This document shows, in pieces, positions 9,838-20,775 of a DNA stretch of 64,000 nucleotides. The first letter of the stretch is position 1, and the number at the start of each line of letters is the position of its first letter. The stretch comes from Gammaproteobacteria bacterium (GTDB taxonomy: Bacteria; Pseudomonadota; Gammaproteobacteria; Thiohalomonadales; Thiohalomonadaceae): assembly GCA_024709225.1 (NCBI GenBank), contig JANJXC010000038.1, positions 162,962 to 226,961 on the forward strand, read 5' to 3'. Position numbers and translations under genes: made by a program. Below the pieces are notes generated by a model. The model was not told where the DNA came from, did no database searches, and saw only the letters and a list, made by a program, of their open reading frames with translations.

Positions 9838-11106
9838 TCAGCTGCCGTGACGCTTGCGGTAGTGATCCAGGAAACGTGCAATGCGTGTCAGTGCCTCGGT
9901 CATTTCATCCATGCCGGGCAGGAACACCACACGCAGGTGATCCGGCTGCGGCCAATTGAAACCGGTGCCCTGCACCACCAGCACCTTTTCGTCTTCCAGC
10001 AGCTCGAGGATGAACTGGCGGTCGTCACGAATCGGGTACATCTTGGGGTCGAGGCGCGGAAAGGCATACATCGCGCCCTGCGGCTTGATGCAGGACACGC
10101 CGGGGATGGCGTTGAGCGCCTCCCAGGTGTACTGGCGCTGGCGGTACAGGCGTCCGCCGGGCGCCACCAGATCATTGATGCTCTGATAGCCGCCCAGCGC
10201 GGTCTGGATGGCGTGCTGGGCCGGCACATTGGAGCACAGGCGCATCGAGGCCAGCATGGTCAGGCCCTCGATGTAGTCACCGGCATGGCGCTTGTCGCCG
10301 GACACCACCAGCCAGCCGGCACGATAACCGGCGGCGCGGTAATTCTTCGACAGGCCGTTGAAGGTGACGAACAGCACGTCGTCGGCGAGCGAGGCGATGG
10401 AGGTATGTGTCACGCCGTCGTACAGCACCTTGTCGTAGATCTCGTCGGCATAGACGATGAGCTGGTGCTGGCGCGCGATCTCCACCAGCTCCAGCAGCAG
10501 CTCGGTCGGATACACCGCACCGGTGGGATTGTTCGGATTGATGATGACGATGGCGCGGGTGTTGGGCGTGATCTTGGCGCGGATGTCGTCCGGGTCGGGC
10601 AGCCAGCCGGACTGCTCGTCGCAGATGTAGTGGCGCGCCTTGCCGCCGCCCAGCGATACTGCGGCGGTCCACAGCGGATAGTCCGGGGCCGGTACCAGCA
10701 CCTCGTCGCCATCGTTGAGCAGCGCCTGCATGGCCATCACGATCAGCTCGGACACGCCGTTGCCGATATAGATGTCCTCGATGGTCACATTGGCGATCTT
10801 CTTCTCCTGCGTGTAGTGCATGATCGCCTTGCGCGCGGAGAACAGTCCCTTGGAGTCGGAATAGCCGGAGGCCTGCGGCAGGTTGTAGATGACGTCCTGG
10901 ATGATCTCCTCGGGCGCCTCGAAGCCGAACGAGGCCGGATTGCCGATGTTCAGCTTGATGATGCGATGGCCTTCCTCTTCCATCTGCTTGGAGCGCGCCA
11001 TCACCGGGCCGCGGATGTCGTAACAGACATTGGCCAGCTTGGTGGATTTGTGTACCGGACGTAACAGGGGCACGGTGGGACTCGACGTAGGTTTGATGAG
11101 TTTCAA
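9838..11106 (-). CDS. alaA: Glutamate-pyruvate aminotransferase, AlaA type
   Basis: Class I/II PLP aminotransferase, 422 residues, close to E. coli Ala[56 protein letters not shown] and the PLP lysine in [17 protein letters not shown]. It forms alanine from pyruvate and glutamate. The start used is TTG at 11106, which overlaps the alaC stop codon (TTGA) and has AAGGA about nine bases upstream; a GTG 11 codons in ([10 protein letters not shown]) is the alternative and would give a length nearer E. coli AlaA. Confidence 0.88.
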   Translation of the reverse strand: MKLIKPTSSPTVPLLRPVHKSTKLANVCYDIRGPVMARSKQMEEEGHRIIKLNIGNPASFGFEAPEEIIQDVIYNLPQASGYSDSKGLFSARKAIMHYTQEKKIANVTIEDIYIGNGVSELIVMAMQALLNDGDEVLVPAPDYPLWTAAVSLGGGKARHYICDEQSGWLPDPDDIRAKITPNTRAIVIINPNNPTGAVYPTELLLELVEIARQHQLIVYADEIYDKVLYDGVTHTSIASLADDVLFVTFNGLSKNYRAAGYRAGWLVVSGDKRHAGDYIEGLTMLASMRLCSNVPAQHAIQTALGGYQSINDLVAPGGRLYRQRQYTWEALNAIPGVSCIKPQGAMYAFPRLDPKMYPIRDDRQFILELLEDEKVLVVQGTGFNWPQPDHLRVVFLPGMDEMTEALTRIARFLDHYRKRHGS

Positions 11107-12290
11107 AGTAAACCGTCCTTGCGGAACATCTCGCGGATGCCGCGGATTGCCTGGCGAGTGCGGTGTTCGTTTTCGATCAGGCTGAAACGCACATGGTCAT
11201 CGCCATAATCGCCGAAGCCGATACCGGGCGATACGGCCACCCTGGCCTCCTCCAGCAGGCGCTTGGAAAACTCCAGCGAGCCGAGATGACGGTAGGCCTG
11301 CGGGATCTGCGCCCAGACGAACATGGTGGCCAGCGGCGGCGTCACCTGCCAACCGATACTGTTGAGCCCCTCGCACAGCACGTCACGACGCTTCTGGTAC
11401 ATGGCGCTGATCTCGCGCACGCACTCCTGCGGCCCTTCCAGCGCGGCGATGGCCGCCACCTGGATCGGTGTGAAGGTGCCGTAATCCAGATAGGACTTGA
11501 TGCGCGCCAAGGCCGCGACCAGGGTCTTGTTGCCGACCATGAAGCCCACGCGCCAGCCGGGCATATTGTAACTCTTTGACAGGGTGAAAAACTCCACCGC
11601 CACGTCCTTGGCACCGGGCACCTGCATGATCGACGGCGCCACGTAGCCATCGAAGGCGATGTCGGCATAGGCCAGGTCGTGGATCACCCAGATCTGGTGC
11701 TCACGGCAGATGGCCACCACCTTCTCGAAAAATTCCAGCTCCACGCACTGGGTGGTCGGGTTGCCGGGGAAGTTCAGCACCAGAAACTTCGGCTTCGGCC
11801 AGGAGGTCTTGATGGCCTTTTCCAGTTCGGCGAAGAAATCGACGCCCGCGTGCAGGGGGACGTGGCGGATATCGGCGCCGGCGATGACGAAGCCATAGGG
11901 ATGGATCGGATAGGCCGGATTCGGCACCAGGATGGCATCGCCGGGGCCGACGGTGGCCAGGGCCAGGTGGGCCAGGCCCTCCTTGGAGCCGATGGTGACG
12001 ATGGCCTCGCTGTCCGGGTTCAACGCGACATCAAAGCGGTTCTTGTACCAGGTGCAGATCGCCTTGCGCAGGCGCGGGATGCCCTTGGAGACGGAATAGC
12101 GGTGGGTATCGCCGCGCTGGGCGGCCTCCACCAGCTTGTCGACGATGTGCGGCGGCGTCGGCTGGTCGGGGTTGCCCATGCCGAAGTCGATGATATCCTC
12201 GCCGCGCGCGCGGGCCTTCTGCTTCAGGTCGGTGACTATGGCGAAGACATAGGGCGGTAAACGCTTGATTCTCTGGAAATCTTCTATCAA
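11103..12290 (-). CDS. alaC: Alanine aminotransferase, AlaC type
   Basis: PLP aminotransferase of the AlaC/YfdZ type: [69 protein letters not shown] and the PLP lysine in [21 protein letters not shown] place the start at TTG 12290, giving 395 residues beginning just before [14 protein letters not shown], as homologues do. The upstream in-frame ATG at 12353 lies on top of a likely -10 box, so it would not be in the mRNA. The Shine-Dalgarno for the TTG is weak (GCGGAA). First gene of alaC-alaA-hom-thrC. Confidence 0.88.
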   Translation of the reverse strand: MIEDFQRIKRLPPYVFAIVTDLKQKARARGEDIIDFGMGNPDQPTPPHIVDKLVEAAQRGDTHRYSVSKGIPRLRKAICTWYKNRFDVALNPDSEAIVTIGSKEGLAHLALATVGPGDAILVPNPAYPIHPYGFVIAGADIRHVPLHAGVDFFAELEKAIKTSWPKPKFLVLNFPGNPTTQCVELEFFEKVVAICREHQIWVIHDLAYADIAFDGYVAPSIMQVPGAKDVAVEFFTLSKSYNMPGWRVGFMVGNKTLVAALARIKSYLDYGTFTPIQVAAIAALEGPQECVREISAMYQKRRDVLCEGLNSIGWQVTPPLATMFVWAQIPQAYRHLGSLEFSKRLLEEARVAVSPGIGFGDYGDDHVRFSLIENEHRTRQAIRGIREMFRKDGLL

Positions 12291-12349
12291 AGCCGTGGTT
12301 CCGCGCGCTGTGGGTTCCCGGGCAAACCCCGGGTCGGATAAAGCTGCTA

Positions 12350-12378
12350 ACATTACTGACCCGGTTTTCCCCTGTCAA
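12350..12378 (-). promoter_or_regulatory. Candidate promoter of alaC-alaA-hom-thrC
   Basis: Minus strand TTGACA, a 17-base spacer and TAATGT. The -35 is a perfect consensus; the -10 matches at three of six positions. The predicted transcript starts near 12343, downstream of the ATG at 12353. Its leader holds CCCGGG arms that can fold as a small hairpin. Confidence 0.5.
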
Positions 12379-12380
12379 CG

Positions 12381-12491
12381 AATCGCCGGGAGCGATTCGT
12401 CGCTTCAGCCCCGCAGGGGTGAGGCGCAGGGATGCGCCGAACAACAATCGCCGGGAGCGATTCGCCGCTTTAGCCCCGCAGGGGTGAGGCG
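12381..12491. repeat. Two direct copies of a 46-bp REP-like element
   Basis: Copies at 12381-12426 and 12446-12491 differ at two positions. Each contains two hairpins: AATCGC/GCGATT with a 5-base loop, and CCCC/GGGG with a GCA loop. They fill the spacer between divergent alaC and the Mth938-domain gene and resemble proteobacterial REP elements. No other full copy was noticed in this window. Confidence 0.8.
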
Positions 12492-12544
12492 CCGAGCAAC
12501 GGAATCCATTCAGAATTGCCGGTTATTGCCCAGGATTTTTAGCG

Positions 12545-12988
12545 ATGAAGTTCAGTCAGGACACCTTTGGCGGTGGCTACGCCATCCGCGCCTACACCGC
12601 CACCACGGTCACCGTACTGGGCCCAGGGCAAGCCGGCGAGGACGGAGCCAGCCCGGCGCTGCCGCGCAGCGAGGTGCTCACCGCCAGCTTCGTCATCGCC
12701 TCCCAGCATCTGAACCGCAACTGGCCGCCGCGGCAGTATGCGGAATTGGCGCCGGAGCACTTCGCCCGTCTGCTGGAACTGGAACCGGAGGTGGTGCTGC
12801 TGGGGACCGGAACGACCTTCCGCTATCCGGCTCCCGCCCTGCTCGCCCCCCTGACCGGGCGCGGCATCGGCGTGGAGGTGATGGACACGGGGGCCGCCTG
12901 CCGCACCTATAACGTACTGGTTGCGGAGGGGAGACAGGTGGTAGCGGCGATCCTGCTGGGCGAGGCCGCAGACGGCAGCGCCCGCTAA
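12545..12988 (+). CDS. Mth938-like domain protein (DUF498/NDUFAF3 family)
   Basis: A 147-residue cytoplasmic protein of the Mth938-like fold. Typical segments are IASQHLNRNWPP near 51-62, EPEVVLLGTGTTFRYP, and the C-terminal GIGVEVMDTGAACRTYNVLVAEGRQVVAAIL. Members include human NDUFAF3, a complex I assembly factor; bacterial members have no settled function. An AGGA lies about ten bases before the ATG. It converges on rpoS with only 13 bp between the stop codons. Confidence 0.85.
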   Translation: MKFSQDTFGGGYAIRAYTATTVTVLGPGQAGEDGASPALPRSEVLTASFVIASQHLNRNWPPRQYAELAPEHFARLLELEPEVVLLGTGTTFRYPAPALLAPLTGRGIGVEVMDTGAACRTYNVLVAEGRQVVAAILLGEAADGSAR

Positions 12989-13001
12989 AGGGCCAGCGCC
13001 G

Positions 13002-13997
13002 TCAGATGGTATCCGACGAGAACCCCTGCGCCTCCATGATCTTGCGCAAGCGTTTCAAGGCCTCGATCTGAATCTGCCGCACCCGCTCGCGGGTGACACC
13101 GATCTGCTGCCCCACATCCTCCAGCGTGGTGATGTCATGGCCATTGAGGCCAAAGCGGCGCTCGACCACCTCGCGCTGCTTGTCGGTCAGCTCATCCAGC
13201 CATTGCTCGATCTTGGCGCGCATATCGTCATCCTGCAGCAACTCCACCGGATCGAGGTTGTTTTCGTCCGGGATGGAGTCCAGCAGCGAGCGGTCGGCGT
13301 CGCGGCCTACCGGCACGTCGACCGAGGTGACGCGTTCATTGAGTCCCAGCATCCGCTTGACCTCATCCACCGGCTTGTCCAGCATCTCGGCGATCTCTTC
13401 CGGGCTGGGCTCGTGGTCCAGGGTCTGGGTAAGGTGGCGCGCGGCGCGCAGGTAGACGTTGATCTCTTTGACGACGTGGATCGGCAGGCGGATGGTGCGG
13501 GTCTGATTCATGATGGCCCGCTCGATGGTCTGGCGGATCCACCACGTGGCATAGGTGGAAAAACGGAAGCCGCGCTCGGGGTCGAATTTTTCCACTGCGC
13601 GGATCAGACCCAGATTGCCTTCCTCGATGAGGTCGAGCAGCGGCAGGCCACGGTGCAGGTAACGGCGCGCAATCTTCACCACCAGACGCAGATTGCTTTC
13701 GATCATGCGCTTGCGCCCGGCCTCCACGCCCTTTTGCGCCAGCCGGGCGTAATAAACTTCTTCCTCGGCGGTCAGCAGGGGGGAAAAACCGATCTCACCC
13801 AGATAGAGACGGGTGGCATCCAGCTCCAGTTCGGGTACCGCTATCGGGGTATAGTCATCCAGGCTGTCGCCGTCTTCCGCGACCTCCTCACCGACGGCAA
13901 CCACTTCATCTCCGTCATCGGCCTCCAGCAGTTCCTCACTCTCCTGCTCCAGGCCAAGCTCGTCTTCGCTATCCGTGTTGGTATTGTGCTTGCCCAT
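13002..13997 (-). CDS. rpoS: RNA polymerase sigma factor RpoS (sigma-38)
   Basis: Stationary-phase and general-stress sigma factor, 331 residues. An acidic N-terminal stretch (residues 8-50) precedes region 1.2 ([20 protein letters not shown]), region 2 ([40 protein letters not shown]), region 3 and the region 4 helix-turn-helix ([20 protein letters not shown]). The absence of a long region 1.1 and the position after nlpD separate it from RpoD. It begins 11 bp after nlpD with AAAGGACGAGGG before the ATG; in relatives the main rpoS promoter lies inside nlpD. Confidence 0.96.
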   Translation of the reverse strand: MGKHNTNTDSEDELGLEQESEELLEADDGDEVVAVGEEVAEDGDSLDDYTPIAVPELELDATRLYLGEIGFSPLLTAEEEVYYARLAQKGVEAGRKRMIESNLRLVVKIARRYLHRGLPLLDLIEEGNLGLIRAVEKFDPERGFRFSTYATWWIRQTIERAIMNQTRTIRLPIHVVKEINVYLRAARHLTQTLDHEPSPEEIAEMLDKPVDEVKRMLGLNERVTSVDVPVGRDADRSLLDSIPDENNLDPVELLQDDDMRAKIEQWLDELTDKQREVVERRFGLNGHDITTLEDVGQQIGVTRERVRQIQIEALKRLRKIMEAQGFSSDTI

Positions 13998-14008
13998 ACC
14001 CTCGTCCT

Positions 14009-14815
14009 TTATCGGTTCTGTTTCGGCAGGTACCTCATGGGGTCCACCGGTTTGCCTTCCTGGCGAATCTCGAAGTGCAGCAATGCGCCGTCCTTTGCCG
14101 TTTCCCCCATCTCCGCAATCATTTGCCCGGGTTTGATCCTTTCTCCTTCCTTCACCAATAACCTGCGGTTGTGGCCATAGGCACTGAGGAAGACATCATC
14201 ATGCTTGATGATGACCAAATTGCCATAACCTACCAGACCGCTGCCACTGTATACCACATCGCCTCCAGCCGCGGCATAGACCGGTTGCCCAATTCGGCCA
14301 CCGATATTGATGCCCTTTTTGCTGGCAGTGTTATTGAAACCACGCTTCACGCTGCCAACGGTCGGCCATTGCCACCGCACACTGCCCTGATGCGGGCGCG
14401 CGGCGGCTTTTTCAACCGGACGGGCGGGCGTGGATTTGGCGACAGGTGCCGCAGTGCGGGCTGGCGGTGACGGCGGGGGACTGGCAGTGCGCGGGGGGGT
14501 CGAAGTAGCGGGTGCCGGCGCGGCGGCAACGGTGCGTGGCTCAGCCACTGCGCCACGTGGCGTGGGCACTACCAGCAGGCGCTGGCCGGGGTAGATTCGA
14601 TACGGCGCGCCGATGCGGTTCCAGGACGCCACCTCGCGATAATCATAGCCATAGTTCCAGGCGATGGAATACAGCGTATCGCCCGGGCGGACCGTATGAT
14701 AGGCCGCATAATTTTTTCTCGGCGGCGGCCCCAGTTCACCACAGCCGGCCACCAGCAACGACAACATTGCCAGTAATAAAACTGCTGCGCGGTTGCGAAG
14801 TCGCGGGCTATCCAT
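14009..14815 (-). CDS. nlpD: Murein hydrolase activator NlpD lipoprotein
   Basis: Outer-membrane lipoprotein that activates the amidase AmiC during cell separation. From the ATG at 14815 the 268-residue protein starts with a lipoprotein signal ([19 protein letters not shown]; lipobox LVAGC), then a LysM domain ([15 protein letters not shown] ... [13 protein letters not shown]), a proline/alanine/threonine-rich linker and a C-terminal LytM/peptidase M23 domain lacking the full zinc ligand set, as in activators. A longer upstream reading is possible but would bury the signal peptide. The start overlaps the yqaA stop by 8 bp. Confidence 0.93.
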   Translation of the reverse strand: MDSPRLRNRAAVLLLAMLSLLVAGCGELGPPPRKNYAAYHTVRPGDTLYSIAWNYGYDYREVASWNRIGAPYRIYPGQRLLVVPTPRGAVAEPRTVAAAPAPATSTPPRTASPPPSPPARTAAPVAKSTPARPVEKAAARPHQGSVRWQWPTVGSVKRGFNNTASKKGINIGGRIGQPVYAAAGGDVVYSGSGLVGYGNLVIIKHDDVFLSAYGHNRRLLVKEGERIKPGQMIAEMGETAKDGALLHFEIRQEGKPVDPMRYLPKQNR

Positions 14816-15389
14816 TGCTGACCATGACGTACCCGACCACGGCCGCCAGAATGACCACCCAGCCGATGCGGTCGATATACTGGCGCAGGCTGCGTTCCAT
14901 GGATTCCCCACCCCATACCATCAGGCCGGCGACGAGAAAAAACCGCGCCCCGCGGCCGATGATGGACGCCAGCATGAAGAGCGGAAAATTCATGGCGATG
15001 ACACCGGCAGAAATGGTGAACAGCTTGTAGGGGATGGGCGAAAAACCGGCCAGAAAGATGGCCCAGAATCCCCACGCGTCAAACCAGGCGCGGGCATGCT
15101 CGTAGCGCGCCCAGTAACCGGCCTCGTGGATCAACGGTTCGACCAGCTCAAAGGCGAAATAACCGATGAGATAACCTGCGGCGCCGCCGAGCACCGAGGC
15201 CAGCGTGGTGAGCATGGCGTAATACCAGGCCCGCTCGCGCCGCGCCAATGCCATGGGCGCGAGCATCACATCGGGCGGGATGGGAAAAAACGACGACTCG
15301 GCAAAACTGAGCACGGCGAGATAACGCGCCGCGTGCGGGTGGGCAGACCAGCGCATCACGCGCGTGTACAGGGCGGAAAACAGCTTCAT
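14808..15389 (-). CDS. yqaA: DedA/VTT-family membrane protein, YqaA type
   Basis: A 193-residue inner-membrane protein of the VTT (DedA-like) superfamily, thought to be involved in lipid transport or membrane homeostasis. Several hydrophobic spans are visible, with the family segments AESSFFPIPPDVML and the re-entrant FLAGFSPIPYKLFTISAG. The ATG at 15389 is preferred because TGAGG precedes it and upstream codons overlap pcm. It lies 7 bp after pcm. Confidence 0.88.
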   Translation of the reverse strand: MKLFSALYTRVMRWSAHPHAARYLAVLSFAESSFFPIPPDVMLAPMALARRERAWYYAMLTTLASVLGGAAGYLIGYFAFELVEPLIHEAGYWARYEHARAWFDAWGFWAIFLAGFSPIPYKLFTISAGVIAMNFPLFMLASIIGRGARFFLVAGLMVWGGESMERSLRQYIDRIGWVVILAAVVGYVMVSNG

Positions 15390-15396
15390 CGCAACC

Positions 15397-16056
15397 TCAT
15401 TGACTGGCCCCATGCACCATCGGTACAAACGAGACCAATTCCAGAACATCCTGTTTCAGTTCACCGTCCACACGGCTGATGCACAAGAGCTGCTGGCTGC
15501 CCCGCGTGCCCACCGGCACGATGAGCCGCCCACCCTCGGCCAGCTGCTCCAGCAACGCCGCCGGGACCTGGGTCGGCGCCGCCGCCACCAGGATGCCGTC
15601 ATAGGGGCCGTGCTCGACCCAACCGGCATAGCCGTCGCCATGGCGGATGCGCACGTTGCGCAGCTGCATGCGCTGCAGCCGCTCGCGGGTGCGCCGCACC
15701 AGGTCGCCGATACGCTCCACGCTGTACACCTCGGCGGCCAGTGCCGCCAGCACCGCGCTCTGGTAACCGCAGCCGGTGCCTACCTCCAGCACCTTGCCCG
15801 GCCGGCCTCCATTGAGGAGCGCCTCGGTCATGCGCGCCACGGCGTAGGGCTGGGAGATGGTCTGGCCGCTGCCGATGGGCAGGGCGGTGTCCTCATAGGC
15901 ACGGGTGGCCAGGGCCTCGTCCACGAACAGATGGCGCGGCAGGGAACGCATCACCTCGAGCACGCGCAGGTCGCGGATGCCCTGCTCCATCAGCCGGGTC
16001 ACCATGCGCTCGCGCGTACGCTGCGAGGTCATGCCGATGCCGGCGCTCTCGCGCAT
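15397..16056 (-). CDS. pcm: Protein-L-isoaspartate O-methyltransferase
   Basis: SAM-dependent repair of isoaspartyl residues in aged proteins. The SAM-binding motif is [16 protein letters not shown], with [19 protein letters not shown] upstream and [15 protein letters not shown] downstream, all diagnostic. The ATG at 16056 overlaps the surE stop as TGATG; a GTG one codon earlier and an ATG nine codons later are alternatives. About 219 residues, normal for the family. surE-pcm coupling is typical of gammaproteobacteria. Confidence 0.95.
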   Translation of the reverse strand: MRESAGIGMTSQRTRERMVTRLMEQGIRDLRVLEVMRSLPRHLFVDEALATRAYEDTALPIGSGQTISQPYAVARMTEALLNGGRPGKVLEVGTGCGYQSAVLAALAAEVYSVERIGDLVRRTRERLQRMQLRNVRIRHGDGYAGWVEHGPYDGILVAAAPTQVPAALLEQLAEGGRLIVPVGTRGSQQLLCISRVDGELKQDVLELVSFVPMVHGASQ

Positions 16057-16808
16057 CACAGCGGGCAGCTCCGCAGCCAGTCACCCACCTGGGCAATGGC
16101 GTTGTGACGGGTGAGATCCACCTGGATCGGGGTCACCGACACCCGGTTGTGACGCACGGCATGGAAATCGGTACCGGGACCGGCATCCTGCTCGGCACCG
16201 GCCGGTCCGACCCAGTAGATCGGCCGGCCGCGCGGGTCCTGGGCACGGATCACCGCCTCGGACTTGTGGCGCTGGCCCAGGCGGGTGGCCTCCAGACCCT
16301 GCAACTCGTCCCAGGGTACGTCGGGGACGTTGACGTTGAGGATGGTGTCCTTGGGCAACGGATTGGCCAGCAGCTGGCGCACCAGGCACACCGCCACACG
16401 GCCGGCGGTGGCAAAGTGCAGCGGCTTGTGGCTGGCCATGGAGATGGCGATGGCCGGCAGGCCGAGAAAGCGCCCTTCCATCGCCGCCGCCACGGTGCCG
16501 GAATAGATCACGTCGTCGCCCATGTTGGAGCCGGCATTGATGCCGGATACCACCATGTCGGGTTCCGCGTCGAGCAGGCCGGTGATGGCCAGATGGACGC
16601 AGTCGGTGGGCGTGCCGTCGACGCGGATCACGCCGCCATCCATGACCACGGCACGGATGGGGTTTTCCAGGGTGAGGGAGTTGCTGGCCCCGCTGCGGTC
16701 GCGTTCGGGTGCCACCACGGTGATGTCGGCGATGGCGCGCAGGTGTTCGGCCAGACAACGGATACCGGGGGCCTGGTAACCGTCGTCGTTGCTGATGAGT
16801 ATCTTCAT
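16056..16808 (-). CDS. surE: 5'/3'-nucleotidase SurE
   Basis: Stationary-phase survival nucleotidase, 250 residues from the ATG at 16808. The metal-binding N-terminus [34 protein letters not shown] and [20 protein letters not shown] are all present. It overlaps pcm at its 3' end. The start was chosen because [10 protein letters not shown] is the family N-terminus. It is divergent from the Smr-domain gene, so the 94-bp gap must hold two promoters. Confidence 0.95.
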   Translation of the reverse strand: MKILISNDDGYQAPGIRCLAEHLRAIADITVVAPERDRSGASNSLTLENPIRAVVMDGGVIRVDGTPTDCVHLAITGLLDAEPDMVVSGINAGSNMGDDVIYSGTVAAAMEGRFLGLPAIAISMASHKPLHFATAGRVAVCLVRQLLANPLPKDTILNVNVPDVPWDELQGLEATRLGQRHKSEAVIRAQDPRGRPIYWVGPAGAEQDAGPGTDFHAVRHNRVSVTPIQVDLTRHNAIAQVGDWLRSCPL

Positions 16809-16902
16809 TGTGATTAATGGGGGACCGGTCGAATCGGGCCCGCCTACTATACCCCAAGCCGATGCCGGGGCGGCAGGTCCGTCTGATAGACTTGACGGAA
16901 TC

Positions 16903-17451
16903 ATGCGCAAGAAGCCCGCACCGCTGAGTCACGAGGAGAGCGACCTGTTCCGCTCCGCCGTGGCCGACGTGCGTCCGCTGGAGTCCGACCGCCTCCCCGT
17001 CGCCCCGCCACCGCCCCCGCCGCTGCCGCAGAAACGGCAGGAGGACGAACGCCAGGTGTTGCAGGACATGCTGTCCGACCCGGAGTACCCGGAACTGCTG
17101 GAGACCGGCGAGGAGCTGCTGTTCGCCCGCAGCGGCCTGCAGCACGGCGTGCTGCGCAAGCTGCGCCGCGGCCAGTACGCCATCAGCGCCGAACTGGACC
17201 TGCACGGCCTTACCGCGGCCGAGGCGCGCCAGCAGCTGGCGGCCTTCCTCAGCGCCTGCCGCCAGCGCGACCTGCGCTGCGTGCGCATCATTCACGGCAA
17301 GGGCAACGGTTCATTGCAGCGCCGCCCGGTACTCAAGGGCAAGGTCAACCACTGGCTGCAGCAGCGCGACGAGGTGCTGGCCTTTTGCTCCGCCCGGCCG
17401 GCGGACGGCGGAACCGGCGCCATCTATGTCCTGCTCAAGCGCATGACGTGA
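16903..17451 (+). CDS. Smr-domain endonuclease-like protein
   Basis: A 182-residue protein with an N-terminal basic, proline-rich segment (a run of prolines near residue 38) and a C-terminal Smr domain: [19 protein letters not shown], then IIHGKGNGS and the GAIYVLLKR end. Stand-alone Smr proteins (SmrA/SmrB type) are nucleases; E. coli SmrB cleaves mRNA at collided ribosomes and carries the same DLHG and HGKG motifs. Divergent from surE. SmrA versus SmrB was not resolved. Confidence 0.88.
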   Translation: MRKKPAPLSHEESDLFRSAVADVRPLESDRLPVAPPPPPPLPQKRQEDERQVLQDMLSDPEYPELLETGEELLFARSGLQHGVLRKLRRGQYAISAELDLHGLTAAEARQQLAAFLSACRQRDLRCVRIIHGKGNGSLQRRPVLKGKVNHWLQQRDEVLAFCSARPADGGTGAIYVLLKRMT

Positions 17452-17554
17452 CCGGCCGCACGCAACCGCCGGCTAAAGTATCATCGGCGCCAGCCGACTA
17501 ATCGCCATACGGCACTGCGTCATCAACATCCACCACTCCGGGACCCCCTTCGTC

Positions 17555-19180
17555 ATGCAACTGTTTACACGCAGCCTACTGGCCAAACTGATGCTGATCA
17601 CCGGAAGCGGCACCACCTTGCTGTTGCTGGCGGTCGCCTACGCCTTCTGGCAGTCGGTACAGAGCATCGGCGAGTACCGGGCGCTGCTGGCGAACGAGGT
17701 AAGCAGCGAGCGTGCCATCCTGCAAATGGAGTCCAGCTTCAAGAAGCAGGTGCAGGAATGGAAAAACGTGCTGCTCCGCGGCACCGACACCAAATCCCTG
17801 GAACGTTACTGGGCCCAGTTCGAGAAGGAGGAGGCCACGATTCAGGACCGGGGCCGCAGCCTGGTTGACGGCATGGACCAGGGCGAGGCACGCGACCTGG
17901 TACAGCGCTTCCTCAGCGCCCACCGCGAGATGGGGGGCGCCTACCGGCGCGGGCTGGAGGCATTCAAGGCCGCCGGCATGCAGGCGCAGGCCGGCGATCA
18001 GGCGGTCAAAGGCATCGACCGCGCCCCCACCGAGCTGCTGGCCCAGGCCGCCGCGAACATCGCCGCGGCCGTGCAGGCGTCTGCCACGGCCATCGAACAG
18101 AACACCCGCAGCGCCCTCATCGTCAGCGTGGTGCTGATGTCGCTGGCGGTAGTGGCCGCCTTCGTCCTGTTCTTGTGGTCGGTCAATCGGCTGGTGCTGC
18201 GTCCGGCCCACCAGCTGGTGGACCACATGTCGCAACTTGCGCAAGGTGACTTCACCGTGAAAATCGTCGCGCACAGCACGGACGAGATCGGCCAGCTCGC
18301 CGACAGTGCCCGCAACATATGCGACGGGCTGGGTACCGTGCTGCGTGAGGTCGTGCGTTCATCGGCCCATCTGGCCGATGAGTCCGGGCAGTTGGCGCGC
18401 GTCGCCGCGGCCACCGGCGAAGGCGTGCAGGTACAGCAGCGCGAAACCGATCAGGTGGCCACCGCCATGAACGAAATGAGCGCAACCGTCGGCGAGGTGG
18501 CCAAGAGCGCGGTGCATGCCGCCGACGCGGCCGGCAAGGCCGACGGCGAAACCCGCCAGGGCAAGGCGGTGGTAAGCGCCACCATCGATGGCATCGACGC
18601 GCTGGCGGCGGACATCGAGCAGACCGCGGCCGCCATCAACCATCTGGAGGCCGACGGCGAAAACATCAGCGGCGTAATCGAGGTGATCCGCGGCATTGCC
18701 GAGCAAACCAACCTGCTGGCCCTGAACGCGGCCATCGAGGCGGCGCGCGCCGGGGAACAGGGCCGCGGCTTCGCCGTGGTGGCGGACGAGGTGCGTACCC
18801 TCGCCTCACGCACCCAGCAATCTACGCAGGAAATCCGCGGCATGATCGAGCGCCTGCAGAATGGCACGCGCAGCGCCGTTGCCGCCATGAGCAAGAATCA
18901 GGAGCAGGCGCGCAACGCCGTAGAACAGGCGGCACGTACCGGCAGCGCGCTGGAATCCATCGCGACGGCCGTTGCCCGCATCAGTGAAATGAACACCCAG
19001 ATCGCCAGCGCCGCGGAGGAGCAAGGCGCCGTCGCCGACGAGATCAACCGCAACATCGTCACCATCAGCGAAGTGGCCGAGCAGTCCGCCTCCGGCGCGC
19101 AGCAGATCACGCGCACCAGCGCCGGCCTGAGCGAACTGGCCCAGGGACTGCAGCAGCTGACCAGCCGCTTCCGGCTCTAA
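17555..19180 (+). CDS. Methyl-accepting chemotaxis protein
   Basis: Inner-membrane chemoreceptor, 541 residues. Transmembrane helices are near 12-32 and 187-209; the periplasmic part between is an all-helical bundle (four-helix sensor type) with no recognised ligand motif. A HAMP segment follows (about 209-262), then the cytoplasmic signalling coiled coil whose conserved hairpin tip lies at about 381-412 ([20 protein letters not shown]). No C-terminal CheR-tethering pentapeptide is present; the protein ends LTSRFRL. It is inserted between smr and truD, with no other chemotaxis gene nearby. Ligand unknown. Confidence 0.93.
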   Translation: MQLFTRSLLAKLMLITGSGTTLLLLAVAYAFWQSVQSIGEYRALLANEVSSERAILQMESSFKKQVQEWKNVLLRGTDTKSLERYWAQFEKEEATIQDRGRSLVDGMDQGEARDLVQRFLSAHREMGGAYRRGLEAFKAAGMQAQAGDQAVKGIDRAPTELLAQAAANIAAAVQASATAIEQNTRSALIVSVVLMSLAVVAAFVLFLWSVNRLVLRPAHQLVDHMSQLAQGDFTVKIVAHSTDEIGQLADSARNICDGLGTVLREVVRSSAHLADESGQLARVAAATGEGVQVQQRETDQVATAMNEMSATVGEVAKSAVHAADAAGKADGETRQGKAVVSATIDGIDALAADIEQTAAAINHLEADGENISGVIEVIRGIAEQTNLLALNAAIEAARAGEQGRGFAVVADEVRTLASRTQQSTQEIRGMIERLQNGTRSAVAAMSKNQEQARNAVEQAARTGSALESIATAVARISEMNTQIASAAEEQGAVADEINRNIVTISEVAEQSASGAQQITRTSAGLSELAQGLQQLTSRFRL

Positions 19181-20205
19181 TCCCCGCTCGCCACCACCTC
19201 GCGCAACACCGTGGTGGCGTAGGCGCCGGCCGGCAGATAGAACGACAGTGTCAGCGTTGCCGCCGCCTCATCCAGCGTCCACGCCAGGTCCTGTACCGCC
19301 AGGCGCAGCACGCGCCGTTCCTGCTGCAGCCCCACCTGCTCCAGTCCCAGGCGCCACGCCGCGTAACCGGCCAGCGCAGCCTCCTCCAGCGCCAGCACGG
19401 CGCCGCTGGACAGCGCGCGGCCCCGCCCCCACATCGGGCCGGTAAGGTGCAGTTCGCCACGGGCCAGCCGCTCGCAGATCGCCGGCGTGGGCTCATCACA
19501 GCTGACCAGGCTCTGCGTGTCGCCGATCTGCACCACCTCGCCCGCCAGCGGCGTCTGCCAGTTGCCCGCCGCCACCCGCGCCGACAACACGGCATTGAAC
19601 AGCAGCGAGCGCGCCGCCGAGATGTACAGTCCGCGCTTGTGCCGATCCCGCACCTCGCTGCGCCCGGCGAACAGCGCCTCCGCCTCGGCCAGGTTGCCGC
19701 CACCGATGCCGAAACGCTGGGCGCCGAAATAGTTGGGCACACCCTCCTCTTTCACACGCTGCAGGCGCGCATCGAGCGCGGCGATGTCGCCGTCCAGCTG
19801 CCGCACCACCAGGCGGAAGCGGTTGCCGCGCAGTTCACCGCGCTGCAGCTTGCGGCGATGGCGCCGTACGTCGAGGATTTGTGCATCCGCGCAGGGAAAG
19901 CGGCTCCAGTCCGGCTCGGCGCCGCGCAGGTGCAGGCTGAACCACTGGGTGGTCACGGCGTGCCGATCCTTGAGTCCGGCGAAGCCGACATCCACCGGCC
20001 TGATACCGGCAAATGCCGCCAGCTCGCGCGCCAGCCACTCGGTGTTGGTCTCGCGTTTGCGTATCGACAGCAACACATGGTCGCCGCGGCCATCCGGCAC
20101 GTAGCCCAGGTCTTCTTCCACCACAAAGTCTTCCGGCAGGCTGCGCAGTACGCCGTGCGCTGCCGGCTCGCCATAGGCATAGGCCCAGTGCGGCAGTTCA
20201 GTCAT
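19177..20205 (-). CDS. truD: tRNA pseudouridine(13) synthase TruD
   Basis: Makes pseudouridine at position 13 of tRNA-Glu. The 342 residues contain the catalytic aspartate D80 in [25 protein letters not shown] and [12 protein letters not shown]. The stop codon overlaps that of the chemoreceptor on the other strand by four bases. In relatives truD lies between ispF and surE; here it keeps ispF upstream but is separated from surE by smr and the chemoreceptor. Confidence 0.95.
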   Translation of the reverse strand: MTELPHWAYAYGEPAAHGVLRSLPEDFVVEEDLGYVPDGRGDHVLLSIRKRETNTEWLARELAAFAGIRPVDVGFAGLKDRHAVTTQWFSLHLRGAEPDWSRFPCADAQILDVRRHRRKLQRGELRGNRFRLVVRQLDGDIAALDARLQRVKEEGVPNYFGAQRFGIGGGNLAEAEALFAGRSEVRDRHKRGLYISAARSLLFNAVLSARVAAGNWQTPLAGEVVQIGDTQSLVSCDEPTPAICERLARGELHLTGPMWGRGRALSSGAVLALEEAALAGYAAWRLGLEQVGLQQERRVLRLAVQDLAWTLDEAAATLTLSFYLPAGAYATTVLREVVASGD

Positions 20206-20295
20206 AGAAAAGGACGCCAGGAAACGGAATAAACAAATCTGTCGCCGAGGGTTTGAAGTTCATCGGGTAGTTTGCGTTTTTGCGGTGAATGGCCG

Positions 20296-20775
20296 TTACA
20301 GCGCCTCGAGCAGCACCACCGCGTGGGCGGCGATGCCCTCCTCGCGCCCGGCGAAGCCCAGGTGCTCGGTGGTGGTGGCCTTGACGTTGACCTGGCCGAT
20401 ACCGACCTCCAGATCCTGCGCCAGGTTGGCGCGCATGGCCTCGATGTACGGCGCCATCTTCGGCGCCTGGGCGATGATGGTGACGTCGACATTACCGACG
20501 TGCCAGCCGTGTTCCCTCAGCAGCGCTACCACATGCCGCAGCAGCCTGCGGCTGTCGATGCCCTTGTACTGCACGTCGCTGTCCGGGAAGTGGCGGCCGA
20601 TGTCGCCCAGCGCCGCCGCCCCCAGCAGGGCATCGCACAGGGCGTGGATCAGCACATCGCCGTCGGAGTGCGCCTTGAAGGCCTTGCCGTGGGGAATGGT
20701 CACGCCGCCGAGCACGAGGTGATCGCCGCTGGTGAAGGCATGGACATCGTAGCCGTGGCCGATGCGTAGGGTCAT
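20296..20775 (-). CDS. ispF: 2-C-methyl-D-erythritol 2,4-cyclodiphosphate synthase
   Basis: Fifth step of the MEP isoprenoid pathway. From the ATG at 20775 it has 159 residues, the usual size. Metal ligands D10 and H12 (GHGYDVHAF) and H44 ([20 protein letters not shown]) are present. ispD, normally just upstream in this cluster, is not found here; the next gene is rhlE on the other strand. ispF is followed by truD after a 90-bp gap in which I see nothing. Confidence 0.95.
   Translation of the reverse strand: MTLRIGHGYDVHAFTSGDHLVLGGVTIPHGKAFKAHSDGDVLIHALCDALLGAAALGDIGRHFPDSDVQYKGIDSRRLLRHVVALLREHGWHVGNVDVTIIAQAPKMAPYIEAMRANLAQDLEVGIGQVNVKATTTEHLGFAGREEGIAAHAVVLLEAL

Noticed and set aside
8557..11064. 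835-codon open frame opposite hom and alaA
   Set aside because: Spans two recognised genes on the other strand; His/Asp/Gly-rich shadow with no domain.
12381..12491. Possible CRISPR array from two 46-bp direct repeats
   Set aside because: Only two units, a 19-bp spacer, internal hairpins of REP type, and no cas genes.
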